This document shows, piece after piece, positions 52,251 to 63,700 of a stretch of DNA of 64,000 bases. The stretch is taken from assembly GCA_002753185.1 (NCBI GenBank), contig PDZX01000003.1:78293-142292 (forward strand). The letters run 5' to 3'. Under the pieces are notes generated by a model, which saw only the letters and a program-made list of their open reading frames with translations, did not search any database and was not told the origin of the DNA. Within the stretch, counting starts at the first letter, position 1. Every line of letters begins with the position of its first letter. The DNA is from Magnetococcales bacterium WMHbin3 (GTDB lineage Bacteria; Pseudomonadota; Magnetococcia; Magnetococcales; Magnetaquicoccaceae). A program made the position numbers and the translations under genes.

Positions 52251-52912
52251 CGGTTTTCGTGCGCGGCGACCCCATGGCCTTGTACGAGGCACTGTTCGGG
52301 GCGCATGGTCCGCAGCACTGGTGGCCAGCGCCGACGGTTCCGGCGATGATGGCGGGTGCGATGCTGGTGCAGAATACCGCCTGGATCGGGGCCGCGCGGG
52401 CGGTGGAGCGGTTGGGGGAGGCGGGTTTGCTGGACTCCTGGTCTTGTCTGTTGGCCGCCCCGGACGAGCAGGTATGGGAGTTGGTGCGTCCGGCTGGCTA
52501 TTTCCGGGTCAAGACCGTGCGCTTGAAGGCGTTGGCGGCCTTCATGGAGGCGTATGGCGGGGCGCACGAGCGGCTGTTTGGGCTGGAGACCTCCGCCTTG
52601 CGCCGGGCACTGTTGACGGTGGCCGGGGTGGGCAAGGAGACGGCGGATTCGATTGTCTGTTATGCCGCCGGGCGTCCGGTTTTCGTGGTGGACGCCTATA
52701 CCCGGCGGATTTTTGCCCGTTTGGGTTGGGTGGGTCCCAAGGCCGGATACGACGAGATGCAGGAGTTGATTCACGCCCATTTTCCCGGTGATGCCCATCT
52801 TCTTGGGGAGTTGCATGCCCTGCTGGTCCGGCATGCCAAGGAGCACTGCCGGGTCAGGCCGCGTTGCGAGGGTTGTCCGGTGGGGTTTTGTCCGGTTGGG
52901 GGGGCTGTGTAG
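52247..52912 (+). CDS. endonuclease III-like DNA glycosylase
   Basis: A 221-residue HhH-GPD protein: AMLVQNTAWIGAARAVERL, LLTVAGVGKETADSIVCYA (helix-hairpin-helix, GVGxxTA) and the catalytic-region aspartate in VFVVDAYTRRIF. A C-terminal cluster C-x5-C-x2-C-x4-C (starting CRVRPRCEGC) is close to the EndoIII [4Fe-4S] pattern but with shorter spacing. The catalytic lysine usual in the hairpin of EndoIII is not obvious (GVGKETAD has K after G). Start uncertain: TTG 52247 overlaps the previous stop; GTG 52259 and ATG 52274 are alternatives. Two bases separate it from the next gene. Confidence 0.85.
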   Translation: MTVFVRGDPMALYEALFGAHGPQHWWPAPTVPAMMAGAMLVQNTAWIGAARAVERLGEAGLLDSWSCLLAAPDEQVWELVRPAGYFRVKTVRLKALAAFMEAYGGAHERLFGLETSALRRALLTVAGVGKETADSIVCYAAGRPVFVVDAYTRRIFARLGWVGPKAGYDEMQELIHAHFPGDAHLLGELHALLVRHAKEHCRVRPRCEGCPVGFCPVGGAV

Positions 52913-52913
52913 C

Positions 52914-53336
52914 ATGGACCAACGTCTTTCTCTCGTCACCCTTGGTGTCCAGGATTTGTCCAGGTCACGCGCCTTCTACGAAGGCCTGGGCTGGCAGGCC
53001 TCCTCGGCCAGTTGCGAGCAGGTTTGTTTCTTTCAAACCGGTTGCATGGCCATCGCCTTGTATCCCATCGGGGAACTGCTGAACGATTCCGGGAAATCCG
53101 GCGCCATTCCGGTTGCAGGCGGGATTACCTTGGGTATCAATGTGCCCTTGCAGGCGGACGTGGACCGGGAGTTGGCCATGGTGTTGGCCTGCGGGGCTAC
53201 CCTCCTGCATCCCGCCACCGATACCCCATGGGGTGGCCGTACCGCCTATTTTGCCGACCCGGATGGTCATCCGTGGGAGATCACCTGGGCACCCATGTTT
53301 CCGCTGGGACCGGCTGGCGAACTGTGTCTGTCGTAA
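52914..53336 (+). CDS. VOC/glyoxalase family protein
   Basis: A 140-residue vicinal-oxygen-chelate fold protein: LVTLGVQDLSRSRAFYEGLG at the start and YFADPDGHPWEITWAP near the end are typical. The family covers glyoxalase I, dioxygenases and antibiotic-resistance proteins; the substrate cannot be told. It follows the glycosylase by one base and is convergent with the tolC gene. Confidence 0.85.
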   Translation: MDQRLSLVTLGVQDLSRSRAFYEGLGWQASSASCEQVCFFQTGCMAIALYPIGELLNDSGKSGAIPVAGGITLGINVPLQADVDRELAMVLACGATLLHPATDTPWGGRTAYFADPDGHPWEITWAPMFPLGPAGELCLS

Positions 53337-53361
53337 TTCGAGAAGGCGTGGCCTGCCTTGT

Positions 53362-54684
53362 TCAAGGGGTGCCGGTCTCGGTCAGGAAGGGCCGCAGCAG
53401 GCCCATGTTGGCCAGGAGTTGACAGAAGATTTTGATATCGCTCAACTCCTCTCCTACCAGGGAGGTCTTGGCGACGAACAGTTCGTTCTCCGCGTTCAGC
53501 ACGTCCAGCCAGGTGCGTTTTCCCATTTTGAACTGGGTGTGATACGATTCGGTGACCTCCTTGCTGATGGCGGTGTGCTGCTTGAGGTAGGTCACCCGGT
53601 CGCGCGTGGCCCGCCACTGGTCCCAGGCCGTTTCCACTGCTTCTTGGATCGCGCGGCGGGTCTGCTCCATCTGATTCCGGCGTTGGGAGAGCCGTTCGTA
53701 CAACTCCTTGCTGCGGGCGAGGTCGGCCTGGCCACGGTAGAGATTCTGCTTCAGGCGCAGCATGGCGGCGGCGCTGTTGCCATGACCCGCGCTGCCCCCT
53801 ACGTCATCGTTTAGGCCGTAGCTCAACTCCAGGGAGACCTGCGGGGCGAAGGCCGCCTTGCTTTCGTCCAGTTCCTTTTGCGCCATCTCCAGTTCCGCCT
53901 GCGCCGCCAGCATGGCGGGATGCCCGGTCCATGCCTTTTCCACCGCCTCTTCCCGCGACTCCGGGATGCCACGGGTCGGCAGTTCCGGGCGGGCCGGATT
54001 TTCGGGATTCTCGCCGATCACCCGCAAAAAGAGCGAACGGGCGTTCTGCTCCGCTCCCTGATTGGCGGCATGATTGGCCGAGGCCAGGGCCAGACGGCTT
54101 TCGGTCTGTTGCACGTCGGCCTTGCTCTCGCCGCCCCCTGCCTCGTGACGGGCGCGTATTTTTTCGAGCACGCGCTGATGCAATAGCAGATTGTCACGCG
54201 TCAGCTCCAACTGTTCGCGCCGCTTCACCGTCTCCACATAGGCCTCCACGGCGTTCATGGCCACGCTCTCCGCCACCCGTTCCATGCCGAATCCCGCAGC
54301 CCTGGAGGCCGCGTCCGCCCTTGCCACCCGGTTGCGGGTGGCAAAGCCGTTGAACAGGGTCTGGGTCAACGTGAGGTTCGCTTCCGACCGGTTCAGGGTC
54401 AGGGCGTGTCCCGGCTTGTCGGTCACCGCGCGGGTGGTGGCATTGTCGCTTCGTTCCCGGCCATACCCGGCGTTCAGGTCCACTATCGGCAAATAGCCGG
54501 CGCGGGCCTGCGTGATCTGCGCCTCGACCGCTTTCAGGTTATCGACCGCCGCCAGCAACTCCGGGTTGGTTTGCAGCGCCTTCAGCACCGCTTCGTTCAG
54601 GGTCTGCGCATGGCCATCCGGTGTCAGCATGACCGTCAGGAGCAGCAGGTGTTTTTTGATAGTTATAGAAATAAATTTCTTCAT
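53362..54684 (-). CDS. TolC-type outer membrane channel of a type I secretion system
   Basis: A 440-residue outer membrane factor: signal peptide (residues 1-26), then two OEP repeats: LNEAVLKALQTNPELLAAVD and a second one with EEAVEKAWTGHPAMLAAQAE. A trimeric beta-barrel with a periplasmic tunnel is expected. It is the last gene of the adhesin secretion operon and starts inside the end of the ABC-HlyD fusion (four-base overlap), so it should be the channel for the giant protein. Confidence 0.9.
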   Translation of the reverse strand: MKKFISITIKKHLLLLTVMLTPDGHAQTLNEAVLKALQTNPELLAAVDNLKAVEAQITQARAGYLPIVDLNAGYGRERSDNATTRAVTDKPGHALTLNRSEANLTLTQTLFNGFATRNRVARADAASRAAGFGMERVAESVAMNAVEAYVETVKRREQLELTRDNLLLHQRVLEKIRARHEAGGGESKADVQQTESRLALASANHAANQGAEQNARSLFLRVIGENPENPARPELPTRGIPESREEAVEKAWTGHPAMLAAQAELEMAQKELDESKAAFAPQVSLELSYGLNDDVGGSAGHGNSAAAMLRLKQNLYRGQADLARSKELYERLSQRRNQMEQTRRAIQEAVETAWDQWRATRDRVTYLKQHTAISKEVTESYHTQFKMGKRTWLDVLNAENELFVAKTSLVGEELSDIKIFCQLLANMGLLRPFLTETGTP

Positions 54685-57600
54685 CTTTCGCTCATGGCAA
54701 AACGCATTCCGTGCAACAGGGGTTCCAGCAGGTATTCTAGCACGGATCGTTGTCCGGTCACAATTCCGATGGTGACCATAACCCCCGGCACCAGTTCGTA
54801 ACGGTCCGGGCCGTTGGCGAAAAAGGTCCGCGCCGTGACCACCCGCACCAAATAATAAGGGGAACCCTCGCGCGTGATCAGGGTGTCGGGACTGATGTGA
54901 CGTACCTGGCCATCGATCTTGCCGAAGCGATCCCCGTCACGCGCCGCCAGGCGGATTACGGCGGGTTGCTCCAGCCGGACATGGCCCACATCCTGGGGGG
55001 GCAGCTTGGCTTCCACGATCAGCCGATCCTCGCCGGGCACGATCTCCAGCACCGTGCCGCCCGGCGGGACCACCCCACCGGCGCCGGTCACCCGCAAGGT
55101 CTTGATCGTCCCGTTGACCGGGGCGCGCAACACGGTGCGTTGGGCGCTGTCGGCCAATTTGCGCAGCCGCAACGTCATCTCGTCCAGGGTGCGTTGCGCC
55201 TCCACCATCTGGGTCCGCGCCTCCTGACGATGGCGGTTGAGGAGGAGGTTGATACCCTCTTCCGCCTGTTTCAAGGCGGCCCTGCCCCGCTTGATGGAGG
55301 TTTCGTCCCCTTCCAGGCTGCCGCGCAAGGTGCCCTGCTCCTTCAACAGATTCAGGTGTTCGTAGCGGCTGGTATTTTCGGATGCCAGCAGCTTGGCGCT
55401 GATGGCGATCTGTTCGTTCAGCAGACCCAGCCTGGATTGACTGGCCTTGATCCGTTTTTCGATTTCGGCGATTTCGTGGACCCGCTGATCGATCTGTTCG
55501 CGTTGTGAGCGCAACTCGACCGTCAGGCTTTTGCGCCGCGCGTCGAACAGCTCGCGTGCCTGTTGGATCAGTTGTTTATCCGATTCGTCGGTATCCGGAT
55601 CGGAGGTCATCAAGGTGCGCAGCGCATCGAAATCCACGCTTTCCCGCCCTTCCGCCTCGGCGTGCAGCCGGTGCAGGTCCACGCGCAGTGCGCGGATTTT
55701 CATGCGAATGGTCTCCACGTCGGACTGGTTGGCAATGGCGTCGAGGGTGACCAGGGGTTGATCCTTGTTCACCCGATCCCCCTCCCGGACCAGGATCTCG
55801 CGCACCATGCCCCCTTCGAGGTGTTGCACCTGCTGGACCCTGCCGGCGGGCACCACCTCGCCGCTGGCGATGCTAACCACATCCAGCATACTAAGATGTG
55901 CCCACAGGCCGAAACCGGCCAACAGGACGATGGACAACAGCCAGAACAGATGGGTGACGCCGGGGATCGACTCGCCTGGTTCCAACCCGTCGCCAGGAGG
56001 AGCGGCAATTTCCTTGTTGCCAGAGGGACGCGGACGGTGCGGCGCGAGCAGCGGGCGCGCCACGCCGACGGCGGTCAGCGTCGGGACCGGCTTGCTGTTG
56101 AGATCCAGGGTGGCGCCATCGGCCTTGAGCGTCCCGCCACTGGAAAGAAGAATCACCGTGCGTCCCTGGGCGTTCCACTCCCGCATCAGCCGGGTGACCA
56201 GTTCTCTGCCGGCGTGATCCATCCCCTCCAGGGGTTCGTCGAGCAGGACGAGGGGACCATCGGTGAGCATGGCGCGCGCCAGGGAGAGACGCCGGCGGAT
56301 GCCGGGGGCCAGATGGCCGTCCCCGCCGGTCAGTTGCCGATCCAATCCCTGTTCGCTCTCATCGCGGAAGCGGGTCAGGCCGACCCGTTCCAACACATCG
56401 CGCAACGCCTCATCCGTGGCTCCGGGCGCCAGCACGGCGAGGTTGTCCCGCAGGGTGCCGGGAATCAGGGTGGTCTCCTGGGGTTGATAGACGAGCTGGC
56501 TTCGCCACCATTCGGGATGGATCTGGCGAATGTCCATGCCATCGGCCAGCACGAGGCCCCGCGTCGGTTCGAGCAGCCCCGCGCACAGGCGGGCCAGGGT
56601 GCTTTTGCCGGTGCCGTTGTCCCCGGTGACCATCAGGATGGCGCCTGGTTCCAGGGTGAAGGAGAGGGATTCGAACAGAGGGGTCGGGGCGTCGGGATAC
56701 TGGAAGGCCACGTCCTTGAATTCGATCCTGCCCGAAAAGGTGGTGGGCATGGTTCCGGATGTCGGTTCCACCGGCAGGCGCGCGAATTGCTCCAACAACT
56801 GCCTGGCCTGTCTGGCCTGGGCCAGCACGGAACCGAGTTGCGCGAAGCGGGAGATCAGCACCAGCGCGCGGGTGGCCAGGATGTTGGCCCCGAACAGGGT
56901 GCCGATGTCCAGGGTGCCGGTGATCACCAGTTTTGCGCCCAGGGCGGTGACGGTCAACGTCATGGCGGCGTTGAGGATTTGCATCCAGCTGTGCGAGGTC
57001 ATCTGGCCCCGTTCCGCGTCGTAGCGCAGGCGGCGGGTTTCCCGGCTGCGGTTGCGCCATCGGTCGAGCAGCAGCGGGGCCATGTTGCAGACCCGGATGG
57101 TGTCCGTGTCTCTCAGGGTGGCGGCCAGGGATCCCTGCCGGGCCTGGGAGAGGGTCACGGCGCGCGTGGCCAGACGTGTCCGCGCCCCGCCGAGGATCGT
57201 GACCAGCAGCGCAACCAGCAGGATCACCAGCGTGGCCAGGCCCAGGGCGGGATGAAAGAGGTGAACCACGCCCAGAAACAGCAGCGCGAACGGCAGATCC
57301 ATCGCGATGAGCAGATTGCCCGGCGCATGGGCCGCCTGCAAGGTATCCACGCCGCGCAGGAGTTCCAGGTGATGACCGTCCGGCAGACCGTGCAGCGCGG
57401 CGGGACGGACGCGGGTCAGCCGTTCGAAGAGCGCCTCCTTCAACTCCCGTTCCGGACGGATGGTCACCGCTTCGGCGAGGCGATGACGCACGCTCCGCAA
57501 CAGGTATTCCATGACCATCGCCAGGATCAGGCCGCTGGAGAGGGTGATCAGGGTGCCGTCGATGCCGTGTCCCATGTAGCGGTTGTAGACCTGCGTGACG

Positions 57601-57743
57601 TAGATCGACGAACCGAGGCCCAGCAGATTGATCATCAGCGTCGATATCAGGATCTGCCCGGCCAGTTGTGGTCGTTTCGGCAACCTCCCGAGCAGGCCGG
57701 GGATCGCGAGCGTGGCGGGACGCGGGGATGCCTTGGGGTTCAT
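54681..57743 (-). CDS. type I secretion ABC transporter fused to HlyD-type membrane fusion protein
   Basis: A 1020-residue protein joining two subunits that are usually separate. Residues 1-320 form the ABC exporter membrane domain; 335-545 are the nucleotide-binding domain; a linker (545-597) and a membrane helix (598-616) lead to an HlyD/LapC-type adaptor (617-1020) with a lipoyl-like start (GGMVREILVREGDRVNKDQP), long coiled coils and an AP domain. Walker A (GDNGTGKST, 374-382) and Walker B (LVLLDEPLEGMD, 498-509) are intact. The ABC signature reads LAPGI (478-482) for LSGGQ, and the H-loop histidine is absent (LLSSGG near 534). It lies between the adhesin and tolC in one operon with four-base overlaps. 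A sequencing-based fusion is unlikely because no stop or frame change is seen. Confidence 0.92.
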   Translation of the reverse strand: MNPKASPRPATLAIPGLLGRLPKRPQLAGQILISTLMINLLGLGSSIYVTQVYNRYMGHGIDGTLITLSSGLILAMVMEYLLRSVRHRLAEAVTIRPERELKEALFERLTRVRPAALHGLPDGHHLELLRGVDTLQAAHAPGNLLIAMDLPFALLFLGVVHLFHPALGLATLVILLVALLVTILGGARTRLATRAVTLSQARQGSLAATLRDTDTIRVCNMAPLLLDRWRNRSRETRRLRYDAERGQMTSHSWMQILNAAMTLTVTALGAKLVITGTLDIGTLFGANILATRALVLISRFAQLGSVLAQARQARQLLEQFARLPVEPTSGTMPTTFSGRIEFKDVAFQYPDAPTPLFESLSFTLEPGAILMVTGDNGTGKSTLARLCAGLLEPTRGLVLADGMDIRQIHPEWWRSQLVYQPQETTLIPGTLRDNLAVLAPGATDEALRDVLERVGLTRFRDESEQGLDRQLTGGDGHLAPGIRRRLSLARAMLTDGPLVLLDEPLEGMDHAGRELVTRLMREWNAQGRTVILLSSGGTLKADGATLDLNSKPVPTLTAVGVARPLLAPHRPRPSGNKEIAAPPGDGLEPGESIPGVTHLFWLLSIVLLAGFGLWAHLSMLDVVSIASGEVVPAGRVQQVQHLEGGMVREILVREGDRVNKDQPLVTLDAIANQSDVETIRMKIRALRVDLHRLHAEAEGRESVDFDALRTLMTSDPDTDESDKQLIQQARELFDARRKSLTVELRSQREQIDQRVHEIAEIEKRIKASQSRLGLLNEQIAISAKLLASENTSRYEHLNLLKEQGTLRGSLEGDETSIKRGRAALKQAEEGINLLLNRHRQEARTQMVEAQRTLDEMTLRLRKLADSAQRTVLRAPVNGTIKTLRVTGAGGVVPPGGTVLEIVPGEDRLIVEAKLPPQDVGHVRLEQPAVIRLAARDGDRFGKIDGQVRHISPDTLITREGSPYYLVRVVTARTFFANGPDRYELVPGVMVTIGIVTGQRSVLEYLLEPLLHGMRFAMSER

Positions 57744-60700
57744 CCGGCCACCGGCTGGATGGGATCGGGTTCGGTCATGCCGGTTGGCGGCTCGGCGAGG
57801 GTGGGCAGCAGGAGAAGCGTGTCGGTCGGAGTCGCGTATTCCTCTGCCACCACCGTTTCCTCGTCGGTCGAGGCCATGCCGGTCAGATCCAGCACGAACT
57901 CACCCAGTGCCTGCAGATCCTCCATCATCGCTTCGAGCACGGGCGCATCATCCGGGGAGGGGGTGACGGGCGTTGGCTGGACCCATATGTCCACCTCTCC
58001 GAAGCGGGTTGGCGCCCCTGGCTCGCCCTGCAGATCGCCACTGGCCACGAGGGTTCCGCCTTCCAGGGGGGTGTCGAGGGGCTGGATGACCAGATCCAGC
58101 GCCGTGATGCCCCAGTCCACCAGGGGGCGGATCTCCCCGCTGCTGGAGGTCCCGTCGAGGTCGGCATCCTGCCAGACGGCCAGGCGGGAGTAGGCGTCAT
58201 CGTTGCCGTCCACCTTGCCGTCGCCGTTGACGTCCAGGGTGGCCAGGGCCTCGATCCCGGAGGCGGCGCCTTCCTGGAAATATTCGGAAAACAGTTCCGA
58301 GATGTCGTCGATGAGGGTGTTTTCGTTCTTGTCCATGACCAGGAAGCCGTCATCGGCGCTCACCCAGGCGAGGGGCTGGAACGCGCCGTCCGGGGTCATC
58401 GCGAAAGAGATGTCGGCGGGTGGCGTGACCAGGTGGATGCCATCGCCGTTGAGGTCGATGATGATGGGATCGCCGGACTGGGTCACGGTCATGCCGTTCT
58501 GGATGTTGAGGGTGGCACCGCCCTGCAGCCATTGGTTGTAGAGCGTGCCGTCGATGGTGACCGAGCCGTTGCCACTCCAGGCGGTTTCCATGGCGACCGC
58601 GTCGCCGGCGCTCCCCTTGACCAGCAGGGTGTCTGCGCTGTCCGTGATCGACTTGACCTGGGCGCCCTTGAGGGTCAGGGTATTGGCGATGCCGCCGCTC
58701 AGGTCGATGATCTCCATGTCGGCCAGGCGATAGCTGGGCAAGGTGGTGAGATTCAGGTTGAGGCTTTGCGCCTGCAGGGTATCGGTCCCGGCGCCACCGT
58801 TGATGATCTTGAAGTTTGTATCAGCAATGACAAAAACATCATTTCCGGCCTCGCCGAAGAGCAGGTCGGTACCGTTCGCGGTGAGGGTGTCGTCCCCCGC
58901 GTCGCCCCGCATGACCTCCTGGGCCGTGGTGCCGGCCAACACATTGTTTCCGGTATCCCCCAGGGTATCGACGGTACGGGCGGTGAGGGTCAGGTTGGTG
59001 GTCGAAAAGAGCGGATCCAGGGCGATGCCGCTGCTGACCAGCAGGCCGTCGATCCGGTCTATGGAGCCTGATGAAGTCGAGTTGTAGGAGAGCACCGTGA
59101 AGGTGTCGCCATTGGCGGGGGTGAAGCCGTTGATCGGGTTGATCTGGATGGTGCCATCCAGGACCACGGTTCCGGTGATGGCCAGTTTGTCGTACTGGGT
59201 GGTGACGGTGGTTCCGCCAATGTCGATCTTGAGAGTGGTGGTGGCCCCCATGGCGAGCGAGGAGCTGCTGTGGGTGATGTACAGGGTCCCGGCGGTGCCA
59301 TCGCTGCCGGGCAGGATCGTGCCGTCCAGGTTGGAGCCGGTGTTGTTGGCCACGGTCATGGCGCCCGATCCGCGCAGGGTGCCGGTGGACTGGATGGTGA
59401 GGTCATTAGCGGAGCCGGTCAGGGCCAGGGTTTGGCCGGAGGCGATATCGATGATGCCGCTGGAGGTGACCGTGCCGTTGATGTTCAGGCTGTCGAGATT
59501 CACCAGCAGCGATCCGCTGTTGACGAGCGTGCCGTTGATGGCGTCGGTCCCGGTGGTATTGCCGCCCATGTTGATGGTGCCGGTGTTGGTCAGGGTCTTG
59601 CCGGTGCCCAGGGTCAGGATGGAGGTGTAATAATTGCTGTCGAGGGTAAGGGTGCCGGCGTTGGTGATGTCGCCGTTGAAGGTTGGGGTGGAGTTGGTCT
59701 CGCTAGTTGCACTGGCGTTGAGGTTCAAGGTGGCTCCAGCGGCATTGACGACCGGGACGTTGAAATAGTCGCCGGTGCCGCGCAGGATCAGGGTGCCGGT
59801 GTTGGTGAAGGATCCGGTCCCGGTCACGGTGACGTTGCCATCGAAGCGCAGCGTCGTGTCGTTGGTGGCATGGGTGTACCCGGTGTCGATGTCCAGGGTG
59901 TGGGTGCCGGCGAGGTTGATGGTCCCCGTTCCGGTGAGCGTGGTTCCCGTGCCGAAACGGGTCGTGCCGTTGGTGACGGTCAGGGTGCGGCCGGAGGCGA
60001 CGTTGAGTGTCCCGCCAACCGAGTTGAAGGTGGCGCTGGTGTTGGTGATGGAAAGGTCGTCCACCGTGACATCGATGGTCCCGGTGTTGGTGATCGAGCC
60101 GTCGATGGAGTCGGTCCCGGTGGTATTGCCGGCCAGATTGATGGTGCCGGTGTTGGTCAGGGTCTTGCCGGCGCCCAGGGTCAGGATGGAGGTGAAATAA
60201 TCGCTCTCGATGGTCAGGGTGCCGGCGTTGGTGATGTCGCCGTTGAAGACTGGGGTGGTGTTGGTCTCGGTAGCCGTATTGGCGTTGAGGTTCAAGGTGG
60301 CGCCAGCGGCATTGACGACCGGGGTGTTGAAATAGTCGCCGGTGCCGCGCAGGATCAGGGTGCCGGTGTTGGTGAAGGAGCCGGTCCCGGTCACGGTGAC
60401 GTTGCCATCGAAGCGCAGCGTCGTGTCGTTGGTGGCATGGGTGTACCCGGTGCCGATGTCCAGGGTGTGGGTGCCGGTGAGGTTGACGGTCCCGGTGCCG
60501 GTAAGGGTCGTACCCGCCCCGAAACGGGTCGTGCCGCCGGAGATGGCCAGGGTGCGACCGGAGGCGACGTGGAGTGTCCCGCCGACCGAGTTGAAGGTGG
60601 CGCTGGTGTTGGTGATGGAAAGGTCGTCCACCGTGACATCGATGGTCCCGGTGTTGGTGACCGAGCCGTCGATGGTGTCAACCCCAGTGGTATTTCCGGC

Positions 60701-63700
60701 CAGATTGATGGTGCCGGTGTTGGTCAGGGTCTTGCCGGTGCCCAGGGTCAGGATGGAGGTGAAATAATCGCTCTCGAGGGTAAGGGTGCCGGCGTTGGTG
60801 ATGTCGCCGTTGAAGAGTGGGGTGGTGTTGGTCGCGGTAGCCGTATTGGCGTTGAGGTTCAAGGTGGCTCCAGAGTTATTGACGACCGGAACGTTGAAAT
60901 AGTCGCTGGTGCCGCGCAGGGTCAGGGTGCCGGCATTGGTGAAGGAGCCGGTCCCGGTCACGGTGACGGAGCCGTCGAAGCGGAGCGTCGTGTCGTTGGT
61001 GGCATGGGTGTACCCGGTGCCGATGTCCAGGGTGTGGGTGCCGGTGAGGTTGACGGTCCCGGTGCCGGTAAGGGTGGTACCCGCCCCGAAACGGGTCGTG
61101 CCGCCGGCGACGGTCAGGGTGCGACCGGAGGCGACGTTGAGTGTCCCGCCGACCGTGTTGAAGGTGGCGCTGGTGTTGGTGATGGAAAGGTCGTCCGTGG
61201 TGACATCGATGGTTCCGGTGTTGGTGACCGAGCCGTCTATGGTGTCGATGCCATCGGTATCGCCGGCCAGGTTGATGGTGCCGGTGTTATACAGGGTCTT
61301 GCCGCTGCCCAGGATCAGGGTGGAGGTGTGATAATCGCTTTCCAGGGTCAGGGTGCCGGCATTGGTGATGTCGGCCCGGAAGGTCACGGTGGCGTTGTTC
61401 CCCTCGCTCGCGTTGGCGTTGAGACGCAAGGCCGCGCCTGCGGCATTGACGAACGGAACGTCGAAATAGTCGCTGATGCCGCGCAGCACCAGGGTGCCGG
61501 TGTTGGTGAAGGAACCGCTCCCGGTTACCGTGACGCTGCCGTCGAAACGGAGCGTCGTGTTATTGGTGGCATGGGTGTACCCGGCGCCGATGTCCAGGGT
61601 GTGGGTGCCGGTGAGGTTGACGGTCCCGGCGCCGGTCAGGGTCGTGCCCGATCCGAAACGGGTTGTGCCGCCCGCGATGGTCAGGCTGAGACCGGAGGCC
61701 ACGTTGAGGGTTCCGTTTGCGGTGTTGAAGGTGACGCTGGTATTGGTCACATTCAGATCATCCACGGTGACGTCGATGGTTCCGGTATTGAGAATTGCGC
61801 CGGAGATGGTATCGGTGCCGTTGGTGTTGCCGGCCAGGGTGATGGTGCCGGTGTTGGTCAGGGTCTTGCCGCTTCCCATGGCGAGGATGGCGCTGTACTG
61901 GTTGCTGTCGAGAACCAGGGTTCCTGCGTTGGTGAAATTGGCACTGAAGGTTTGCGTGGCGTTGTTGCCCGCCGTGGAACTGGCGTCGAGGGTCAGGGTG
62001 GCTCCGGATTGCACGGTCACTGCCGGGGCGACTGTCGCGGAACCGCGCAAGGATGTGGCGTTCTGGAACACCAGGCTCCCGGTTCCGGACAGGCTGGTGG
62101 AGGTCAGGGTGGAGGCGACGTTGTATTCCAGGGCGCCGTTGATCGTCAGGTTGGTCGGGATGGCGCCGGTGTTCAGGGCCAGGGTGGTCCCGGCGGCCAG
62201 GGTGGTGGCGGCGGGGAGGGTCAGGGAGCCGCCGCTGTTGATCTGCACCCGGCCAATCGAGATGGGGGAGGTGTTGTTCCAGGTCAAGGCGCCCGCGACC
62301 GTCAGGGAGCCGCTGCCGGCCAGGGTGCCGCCACTGAGGGTCATGGAGGCCCCGGAGGCCAGGGTGGAGGCCGAGGTGAGGGTGAGCGTGCCGCCGCTCA
62401 ACGTCAGGCTGCCGCCATTGATGGCCATGGAGGAGAGCGTCGTGGTTCCGCTGGAGTGGGTCACGGTTCCCGACGGGATCACCGCGCGTTGTCCGCTGCC
62501 CGGCACGGTGTTCGGGGTCCAGTTGGTGGCGATGGACCAATCGCCGGTTCCGCCACCCCACTGGATGGCCTGGGCGATGTTCAATGTGCGCGTCGCCTGG
62601 GTGCTGTTCTGGCCGCCGCCATCCGTGACCGTGAACTGGATGGAGCGTGAGGAGAGATTGGCAGACGGGTTGGTGTTATAATAGGTGATGGTGCGCAGGG
62701 CAGCCTGAAAATTCGCGAGCGTGTCCGTGCCGGAGATGGTCAACACGCCATTGACATCGTTGGTTGCGCCGTATGCCAGTTTATCCTCGCCGGCAACGTA
62801 GCCGCTGATGGTGATCGTGGCGCTCGACAGATGGGTCGAGTCGATGTCGGAGAGGGTCAGGGTTCCATCCACCACGGTCGCCGCATCCCCTTGCAGATAC
62901 TCCAGGCTGGAGGAGGAGACGGAGACGACGGGGGCGTCGTTCACGGGACTGGCGGTCAACGCCTTGCTGTCGGTGACCGAGGCGGTGGCGTTGTCCTCGA
63001 TCTTGGTCAACAAGGAGAAGTTGGATGCGTAATTGGCCGTCGGCGTGAAGGTGACCCCGGCGAGCAGTTGGGTGACATCGGCCTTGGGGCCGCTGGCCGT
63101 CCAGGTGGTGCCGTCGAAGCTGGAGGTCACGCCGTTGACGGTCGCGGTGGAGAGGGTGCCGATTCCGGCCGAGGGGAAGGCCAGGGTGGCGGTGACGTTG
63201 GCACTGTCCACGTCCGTGATCACGATGGGGGTGAGCGGCAGGGGGGTATCCTCGGTGTAGGTTTGCGCCTCGTTCAGGTAGGTGGCGGTGGGCGCGTCGT
63301 TGATGGCCGTGACGGTCATGTTTTTTGTGCCGGTGATGGTGGTCGTGCCGTCGCCCACCGAGGTGGCGATGGTGAAGGATTGATCGTGGTTGGCCGCTGG
63401 CACGAAGGCCACCCCGGCCAGCAGGGTGTTGACATTGGCGAGCGCGCCACTGGCGCTCCACATCCCGGCGGCAAAGGTGGAGGTCACGGCCCCGGAGGTG
63501 GCGGTGGTCAAGGAGCCGGCTGTGGCGTCGGAGAGGGTCAGGGTGACGGTGACGGCGGCGTTTTCCACATCGGCGACCCAGATGTCCGCGAGATCGACGG
63601 AGGTGGTGTCCTCGTCGAGGCTTTGCGCCGTGTCCAGGTTGGTTGCCGTGGGGGGGTCGTTGACCGGGGTGACGGTGACGCTTTTGTTGCCAGTCAAGAA

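Noticed and set aside
59270..62650. Plus-strand open frame of more than 1100 codons opposite the adhesin
   Set aside because: It is the reverse of a GC-rich repeated coding region and its G/V-rich pseudo-repeats follow the 567-bp units of the adhesin. No start signal or family match.
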